A stretch of DNA of 64,000 bases from Yersinia alsatica. GTDB taxonomy: Bacteria > Pseudomonadota > Gammaproteobacteria > Enterobacterales > Enterobacteriaceae. The notes beneath the pieces were generated by a model that had not been told where the DNA came from, did not search any database, and was given only the letters and a program-made list of their open reading frames with translations. The position numbers and the translations under genes are program-made. Position 1 is the first letter of the stretch; every line of letters begins with the position of its first letter. The stretch spans positions 310,001 to 374,000 of the forward strand of contig NZ_CABHWW010000026.1 in the NCBI RefSeq assembly GCF_902170305.1, read 5' to 3'. Of the stretch, positions 56,364 through 64,000 are shown one piece after another.

Positions 56364-58130
56364 TTAAAGCTCCTCACTGCGGTGGGACAGCAGATTGGCA
56401 AATGAGCCAGCGGATTGACTTAAGCTTGAATAATCACCTTGTTGAATCAAAAGGCCGTTATCCATTACCCAAATTTGATCATATCCCAAGGTATCTTCCA
56501 GTTGATGGGTGACCAACAGGGTTGTCTGCTGGCGGGAGGCTTCTTCTAGCGCCTTCATCACCAACTGCTCACTATGGGCATCCAGGCTGGCGGTGGGCTC
56601 ATCCAGTAGCAATAGACGGCATGGATTCAGTAGTGCTCTGGCAACAGCAACTCGCTGAGCCTGCCCAACAGAAAGCCGCGCTGAATGGTCACCGACTTCG
56701 GTATTTAGCCCTTGTGGCAAGTCGTTGAGGAACTCGTTGATATAGGCGCGTTCAACAGCCAGTTGCAGTTGGTTATCATCAGCGTCAGGCTGCCCCAACA
56801 AAATATTGGCGACAAGCGTTTGTTCCGGCAAGTGTGGGTTTTGGCCAACCCAACTTAACTGAGCACGCCAGGCTTGCGGGTCTAATTCACGCAATTCTAC
56901 GCCGTTGACTTTTAACGAGCCGCGATAGGGCAAAAAGCCTAGTAGCAAGTTAAGTAATGAGCTTTTACCCGCACCACTCAGGCCTACAATGGCAACTCGT
57001 TTTCCGGCAGGTAGGGAGAAGGTGAGTGGCCCAGCCAAGCGGGTACCGCTGGGAGCCAGAATTTCTAGCTCGTTAGCCTCCAAAGTAATGGCATCAATGC
57101 CACTAAGAACTTTATCACCTTGGCCGATAGCCTCACTTTCACTACTCAAAAACGTCACTAACGACTCTGCGGCACCGACGGCTTGCGCTTTGGCATGATA
57201 GAAAGTGCCCAAATCCCGCAAAGGTTGGAAGAATTCAGGTGCCAAAATTAGCACCAGAAAACCTGCAAACAGTGTTACACCTAAACCGTAACTACCAAAA
57301 TTCAGCTCTCCCAAATAGGAAAAACCAAAATAAACCGCAACCACTGCAATGGATATCGCCGCGAAAAACTCTAATACCGCCGAAGAAAGGAAGGCCATCC
57401 GCAGCACTTCCATGGTGCGACGGCGGAAATCTTCTGAAGAGTCACGAATTTGATCAGTTTCTGCTTTGGCGCGGTTAAATAACCGCAAAGTGTCCAAGCC
57501 ACGTAAGCGGTCGAGGAAGTTACCACTTAAGCGAGCCAGTGCCACAAAATTGCGCCGATTGGCATCAGCAGCACCCATGCCGACCAAAGCCATAAACAGA
57601 GGGATCAGCGGGGCTGTAACAAATAAAATTAAACCTGCTACCCAGTTAATGGGGAAAACAGCAATGAGAATCAGGACTGGAATAAAGACCGCTAAATACA
57701 TCTGCGGCAGATAGCGAGAATAGTAATCTTGCATATCTTCAATCTGTTCCAGAATGATAGTCGCCCAACTTCCGGCAGGTTTGCCTTTCACCCAGGCAGG
57801 GCCCAGCTGTTCTAGTCGGTCCAGCACCATTTTGCGGATTTGCTGCCGCACCTTCATGCCACAAATAAACCCCACTCGCTCGCGTAACCAACTGATCACC
57901 GCACGTAAGGCAAAGGTTCCTGCCAGCAACCAAAAGTCAGCGAGCAATGCCGCACGGGGCACTTTGTCAATGATCAGCGATTGCAGCAAGGTGGCCAATA
58001 ACCATGCCTGAGCGATAATTAATAACCCACTGAGGAGGCCAAGTAACATGGACAGGCGGAGCCAACGTTGCGCGGGGGCGCTTTGTTTTTTCAGCCAACG
58101 AATCAACTCATACTGTCGTGTTTTATTCAT
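56364..58130 (-). CDS. cydD: Heme/glutathione-cysteine ABC exporter subunit CydD
   Basis: A 588-aa half-transporter, the same length as E. coli CydD. It has six helices in the N-terminal half, then Walker A GLSGAGKSS, signature LSVGQAQRV and Walker B LLLLDEPTASLD. It pairs with CydC. It is the first gene of cydDC, downstream of trxB after 277 bp, as in E. coli. Confidence 0.94.
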   Translation of the reverse strand: MNKTRQYELIRWLKKQSAPAQRWLRLSMLLGLLSGLLIIAQAWLLATLLQSLIIDKVPRAALLADFWLLAGTFALRAVISWLRERVGFICGMKVRQQIRKMVLDRLEQLGPAWVKGKPAGSWATIILEQIEDMQDYYSRYLPQMYLAVFIPVLILIAVFPINWVAGLILFVTAPLIPLFMALVGMGAADANRRNFVALARLSGNFLDRLRGLDTLRLFNRAKAETDQIRDSSEDFRRRTMEVLRMAFLSSAVLEFFAAISIAVVAVYFGFSYLGELNFGSYGLGVTLFAGFLVLILAPEFFQPLRDLGTFYHAKAQAVGAAESLVTFLSSESEAIGQGDKVLSGIDAITLEANELEILAPSGTRLAGPLTFSLPAGKRVAIVGLSGAGKSSLLNLLLGFLPYRGSLKVNGVELRELDPQAWRAQLSWVGQNPHLPEQTLVANILLGQPDADDNQLQLAVERAYINEFLNDLPQGLNTEVGDHSARLSVGQAQRVAVARALLNPCRLLLLDEPTASLDAHSEQLVMKALEEASRQQTTLLVTHQLEDTLGYDQIWVMDNGLLIQQGDYSSLSQSAGSFANLLSHRSEEL

Positions 58131-58336
58131 CGGGCAATTTGTCTGCGCAGAGTACTGGAAAATATCAAAAAGTGTTTGTCACCATGGGAGGTGGCACACC
58201 AGCGAGGGGCAATATTACCTCGTCATGCCATGAGGTGAAACCATAATGCTTGTGATAGTTGCCGCATTAGTGGATATCAATAATTTGCTGTTTTTCATTG
58301 ACATGACGAGGTACAAAAATAAAGGGCAAAATAGAA

Positions 58337-58377
58337 ATTAAAAACGGGCAGCTCACCTATGTGTCAGCTGCCCGTTG
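58337..58377 (-). terminator. trxB intrinsic terminator
   Basis: On the minus strand AACGGGCAGCT and AGCTGCCCGTT form an 11-bp stem with a 12-nt loop, followed by TTTTAATTTC. It ends trxB transcription before cydD. Confidence 0.85.
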
Positions 58378-58407
58378 GTACGAGGTCCAATGCCACTATC
58401 AATGGCG

Positions 58408-60139
<1,732 letters not shown>

Positions 60140-60634
60140 ATGATAGATAATAAAAAACGCCCGGGGAAAGAGCTTGATCGTATAGATCGTAACATCCTGA
60201 ATGAATTGCAAAAGGATGGGCGCATCTCTAACGTCGAGCTTTCAAAACGAGTAGGGTTGTCACCAACACCATGTCTGGAACGGGTTCGCCGCTTAGAGCG
60301 TCAGGGCTTCATTCATGGTTATACCGCACTGCTTAATCCACAGTATTTGGATGCATCATTGCTGGTTATCGTTGAGATTACTCTGAATCGTGGCGCTCCG
60401 GATGTATTTGAGCAATTTAATGCCGCTGTAAAAAATCTTGAGGAAATTCAAGAGTGTCACCTGGTTTCCGGCGATTTCGACTATTTGTTGAAAACCCGTG
60501 TACCTGATATGTCAGCTTACCGTACTTTACTCGGTGAGACCTTGCTTCGCCTGCCGGGCGTGAACGACACCCGTACCTATGTGGTCATGGAAGAAGTGAA
60601 GCAGAGTAACCGCCTAGTGATTAAAACGCGGTAA
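60140..60634 (+). CDS. lrp: Leucine-responsive regulatory protein
   Basis: A 164-aa global regulator, identical in length to E. coli Lrp and nearly identical in sequence. The HTH includes ISNVELSKRVGLSPTPCLERV (about 31-51) and the C-terminal RAM domain binds leucine. It controls amino-acid metabolism, including serine and branched-chain pathways. ATG 60140 is chosen as the conserved start; the open extension to 60068 is not conserved. Confidence 0.97.
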   Translation: MIDNKKRPGKELDRIDRNILNELQKDGRISNVELSKRVGLSPTPCLERVRRLERQGFIHGYTALLNPQYLDASLLVIVEITLNRGAPDVFEQFNAAVKNLEEIQECHLVSGDFDYLLKTRVPDMSAYRTLLGETLLRLPGVNDTRTYVVMEEVKQSNRLVIKTR

Positions 60635-60755
60635 ACAGGCAGGTGCAAAACCTGAGTAATTTGGTTACACTCCTGTTTATTCATACAGTTTCAACGCCGG
60701 GAGGGTTCTCGGCGTTGTTACTCATACCAATTAACAGGAACCTGGAGAGCCTTTC

Positions 60756-63700
60756 TTGAGCCAGGAATATACAGAAGATAAAGAAGTTACTCTGAAAAAA
60801 CTCAGCAGTGGGCGTCGTTTGCTTGAGGCTGTTTTGATTATAGTAACGATATTGGCAGCCTACCTGATGGCAGCGCTGCTTAGTTTCAATCCTTCGGACC
60901 CGAGTTGGTCCCAAACCTCATGGCACGAGCCTATCCATAATCTTGGTGGAAGTGTTGGTGCCTGGATGGCCGATACGCTGTTCTTCACTTTCGGTGTGCT
61001 GGCTTATGCCATTCCCGCCATTATGGTGATGTTGTGCTGGGCGGCATTCCGCCAGCGTGATGCCAGTGAACATGTTGATTACTTTGCGCTTTCGTTACGC
61101 CTGATTGGCACATTAGCCCTGATTTTAACGTCATGTGGGCTAGCGGCATTAAATATTGACGACCTCTATTACTTTGCCTCTGGCGGGGTGATTGGCAGTC
61201 TATTCAGTAATGCAATGTTGCCATGGTTTAATGGTGTGGGTGCGACCCTGACGTTGCTTTGCATCTGGGCTGTTGGTCTGACGCTCTTTACTGGCTGGTC
61301 ATGGTTAGTCATCGCAGAGAAAATTGGTGGAGTAGTCTTAGGATCATTGACATTCATGACGAATCGCTCACGTCGTGAAGAGCGTTATGACGACGAAGAT
61401 GACGATTATCAGATTGATGATGTGAACGCCGCCGAGCAAGAGCCGAATAAAGCTGTTACAGCGAGTGTGGTTGCCGCAACCGCCTTAGCGGCAAACTCTG
61501 CTCATGCCGATGATGATGATGATGTGTTGTTCTCTGCGCCGTCAGTGACTGACGCGCCAGTTAATCCTCTACAGAATCATGATAATGCTTCGCGAACTGA
61601 TGGGCTATCGGCAGGAATCAATAATAGCGACGACCCATTATTAAGTACATTACGTGCGACCGATGATAGCGGCTTGTCTCCATTATCTGCTATCTCCTCA
61701 GAGGATTCGATTGAACCGGTTATTGGTCATAGTCACGGTACTATCCCTGTAACTGATAGTGTGATGGTAACACCGCCACTCTATTCTTTTGAAATTCCAC
61801 CAGAAGCGATATCTCCTGCGCCGACCTACGTTGCGTCGCCCGCAGAGCGGCCAGAGCCTCAATTGGGGGCATGGGATAAGCCAGCAGCGTCTGCAAGCCA
61901 TTCGCCATTTGATTTCTCGGCGGCACAACGTCATAGCGATCAGGTGGAAAGTACTCCTTATATGAATCCTGGGCTGAGCACTGATAGTGATAGTTTGGCC
62001 GCAATGGGAGCAACAAATCGCCCGGTATCTACCTCTGGAATAGTGGCGGCAAGTGCAGCTGCTGCTACGTTTATGCCAGCATTTACGGCGACCAGCGATA
62101 GCAGTTCTCAGATTAAACAAGGTATCGGCCCTGAGTTGCCACGGCCTAACCCGGTGCGTATTCCAACACGGCGTGAGTTGGCATCCTATGGCATTAAATT
62201 GCCGTCTCAGCGTATGGCAGAACAAGAGCAACGCGAGCAGCATGAAGAGGGTGTCCAAAATCCGTCAGTAACAGAGACTCCGTTTGATGCAAGGGCTGCA
62301 TCGGAAGATGATGATGCATTGCAGCAGGCCATTTTGCGCAAAGCCTTTGCTGAACAGCAATCAGAGCGGTATGGGCAAGCATCAGAAACAGGGATTAATG
62401 CTTTCTCGGCACCTGAACCTGAAGACGAGCAGGCTTTGCAAGAGGCGGCTTTACGGCAGGCCTTTGCAGCACAACAGCAGCATCGTTATGGTGAGGTTCA
62501 TACTGAAAATCACGCAACTAATGTTGTTGAAAATACGAGTGCTGAAGAGATGCAGCCGGTAAATACGCGCAGTGCTTTTACCTTCTCGCCAGTTGCAGAC
62601 CTCGTCGACGAGAGCCCGCGTGAGCCGTTGTTTACGCTTTCTCCGTATACTGAAGAGGTTGCTCAGCCAGTAGTTGATCACCGTACGCTGGCACCAGATT
62701 ATCCTGAACAGGCCTCGGCCTATCAGCCATCTGCGCCACAGCAAGCTTATTCAGGGCAAGCAACACCTGTTCAGCCCGCAGCGCCAGTTCAACCGGTTGC
62801 ACCGGTACAACCAACGCCAGCAATGGACAGTTTGATTCATCCGTTCCTGATGCGTAATGACCAGCCGCTTATTAAACCGACAACGCCATTACCGACTCTT
62901 GATCTGCTCTCTTCTCCGCCAGCGGAAGAAGAGCCGGTCGATATGTTCGCGTTGGAGCAAACTGCTCGTTTGGTCGAGGCGCGGTTAGGGGATTACCGGG
63001 TAAAAGCTGAAGTGGTGGGTATTTCTCCGGGGCCAGTGATTACGCGCTTTGAGCTAGATTTAGCTCCGGGTGTTAAAGCTTCACGCATTTCCAATCTTTC
63101 GCGCGATTTGGCACGTTCTCTGTCTGCCATTGCGGTGCGTGTGGTTGAAGTGATTCCAGGTAAACCTTATGTCGGTCTGGAGCTGCCAAACAAACACCGC
63201 CAGACTGTATATTTGCGCGAAGTGCTGGATTGCGCCAAATTCCGTGATAATCCTTCACCACTGGCTATCGTGCTGGGTAAAGATATTGCCGGGCAACCGG
63301 TGGTGGCCGATCTGGCCAAAATGCCGCACTTGTTGGTAGCGGGTACCACTGGCTCGGGTAAATCGGTTGGGGTGAACGCGATGATCCTCAGCATCTTATA
63401 TAAAGCCACGCCAGACGATGTGCGCTTTATCATGATTGACCCGAAAATGCTGGAATTGTCCGTGTATGAAGGCATTCCTCATCTGTTAACTGAAGTCGTG
63501 ACAGATATGAAGGATGCGGCGAATGCATTGCGCTGGTGTGTCGGTGAAATGGAACGGCGCTATAAACTGATGTCGGCTTTGGGTGTCCGTAACCTTGCCG
63601 GGTACAACGAACGAGTTGCTCAAGCCGAAGCTATGGGGCGGCCAATTCCAGATCCATTCTGGAAACCATCCGATAGCATGGACATTTCACCGCCAATGTT

Positions 63701-64000
63701 GGTGAAATTGCCTTATATCGTGGTCATGGTGGATGAATTTGCTGATCTGATGATGACGGTAGGCAAGAAGGTTGAAGAGCTGATTGCCCGTTTGGCACAG
63801 AAGGCGCGTGCCGCCGGTATTCATTTGGTTCTTGCAACTCAGCGTCCGTCAGTAGATGTGATTACCGGTTTGATTAAGGCAAATATTCCAACCCGCATCG
63901 CGTTTACCGTCTCCAGTAAAATTGACTCGCGAACTATCCTTGATCAGGGGGGTGCCGAATCACTACTGGGAATGGGTGACATGCTGTATATGGCACCTAA
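60756..64000 (+). CDS. ftsK: DNA translocase FtsK (3' end cut by the window)
   Basis: The first 1,081 codons of the septal DNA pump are present. The N-terminal four-helix membrane domain (about 20-190) anchors it at the division site. A long, Pro/Gln/acidic linker follows to about residue 800. The motor domain carries Walker A GTTGSGKS (from residue 863, at 63342) and [11 protein letters not shown]. The C-terminal gamma domain lies beyond the window. TTG at 60756 is the start, with GGAGAG 6 nt upstream, matching MSQEY of E. coli FtsK. The linker has two similar 24-residue repeats (518-541 and 556-579). Confidence 0.97.
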   Translation, partial: MSQEYTEDKEVTLKKLSSGRRLLEAVLIIVTILAAYLMAALLSFNPSDPSWSQTSWHEPIHNLGGSVGAWMADTLFFTFGVLAYAIPAIMVMLCWAAFRQRDASEHVDYFALSLRLIGTLALILTSCGLAALNIDDLYYFASGGVIGSLFSNAMLPWFNGVGATLTLLCIWAVGLTLFTGWSWLVIAEKIGGVVLGSLTFMTNRSRREERYDDEDDDYQIDDVNAAEQEPNKAVTASVVAATALAANSAHADDDDDVLFSAPSVTDAPVNPLQNHDNASRTDGLSAGINNSDDPLLSTLRATDDSGLSPLSAISSEDSIEPVIGHSHGTIPVTDSVMVTPPLYSFEIPPEAISPAPTYVASPAERPEPQLGAWDKPAASASHSPFDFSAAQRHSDQVESTPYMNPGLSTDSDSLAAMGATNRPVSTSGIVAASAAAATFMPAFTATSDSSSQIKQGIGPELPRPNPVRIPTRRELASYGIKLPSQRMAEQEQREQHEEGVQNPSVTETPFDARAASEDDDALQQAILRKAFAEQQSERYGQASETGINAFSAPEPEDEQALQEAALRQAFAAQQQHRYGEVHTENHATNVVENTSAEEMQPVNTRSAFTFSPVADLVDESPREPLFTLSPYTEEVAQPVVDHRTLAPDYPEQASAYQPSAPQQAYSGQATPVQPAAPVQPVAPVQPTPAMDSLIHPFLMRNDQPLIKPTTPLPTLDLLSSPPAEEEPVDMFALEQTARLVEARLGDYRVKAEVVGISPGPVITRFELDLAPGVKASRISNLSRDLARSLSAIAVRVVEVIPGKPYVGLELPNKHRQTVYLREVLDCAKFRDNPSPLAIVLGKDIAGQPVVADLAKMPHLLVAGTTGSGKSVGVNAMILSILYKATPDDVRFIMIDPKMLELSVYEGIPHLLTEVVTDMKDAANALRWCVGEMERRYKLMSALGVRNLAGYNERVAQAEAMGRPIPDPFWKPSDSMDISPPMLVKLPYIVVMVDEFADLMMTVGKKVEELIARLAQKARAAGIHLVLATQRPSVDVITGLIKANIPTRIAFTVSSKIDSRTILDQGGAESLLGMGDMLYMAP

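Overview
The window reads as a chromosome segment of a Yersinia species (Enterobacterales, family Yersiniaceae). The gene order follows the Escherichia coli dacC-deoR-ybjG-rybB-ybjL-grxA-ybjC-ybjN-potFGHI-ybjO-rlmC-art-ybjP-ybjS-ybjT-ltaE-poxB-hcr-hcp-lysO-ybjD-ybjX-macAB-cspD-clpSA-infA-aat-cydCD-trxB-lrp-ftsK block, with protein lengths close to those of E. coli. Yersinia is suggested by several ERIC-type intergenic repeats and by a periplasmic gamma-class chorismate mutase. Genus is an inference; the species was not resolved.

Layout. 0-1.5 kb: reverse transsulfuration genes (5' end of a cystathionine gamma-lyase/synthase gene, and a cystathionine beta-synthase), with a MetJ-like operator array upstream. 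1.9-3.1 kb: dacC. 3.1-3.5 kb: tandem ERIC-like repeats. 3.5-6.3 kb: serine catabolism (sdaC-sdaB). 6.3-7.4 kb: AT-rich gap without genes. 7.4-10.7 kb: deoR, deoC (with a DeoR-like operator), ybjG and a second PAP2 phosphatase. 10.78-16.2 kb: a P2/186-type prophage remnant or island bounded by a 16-bp direct repeat. It carries int, a two-gene ATPase + TOPRIM module, a CI repressor with three operators, a small Cox/Apl-like regulator and a glutathione S-transferase. Its right boundary lies in the terminator of the sigma-E small RNA gene rybB. 16.4-19.9 kb: ybjL, grxA, ybjC, ybjN. 20.3-25.1 kb: putrescine transporter potFGHI and ybjO. 25.2-30.9 kb: rlmC, artJ, a 552-bp non-coding inverted-repeat element, and artPIQM. 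31.1-43.2 kb: secreted chorismate mutase, ybjP, ybjS, ybjT, ltaE, a methyltransferase, poxB, hcp-hcr, lysO. 43.5-53.5 kb: ybjD (OLD family), ybjX, macAB, cspD, clpS-clpA, infA. 53.7-64 kb: aat, cydDC, trxB, lrp and ftsK, which is cut by the window end.

How the genes work together. Most of the window is core metabolism and housekeeping: amino-acid and polyamine transport, envelope enzymes, anaerobic nitrosative stress (hcp-hcr), cytochrome bd maturation (cydDC), N-end-rule proteolysis (clpS-clpA-aat), and chromosome segregation (ftsK). The accessory part is the island at 10.8-16.2 kb. Its ATPase/TOPRIM pair lies directly downstream of the repressor, on the same strand and before int, so it is probably expressed in the lysogenic state; it is the best candidate here for a little-described anti-phage system. 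The regulatory reading (metboxes, ARG boxes, DeoR, NsrR/FNR and sigma-E sites) rests on visual consensus matching only.
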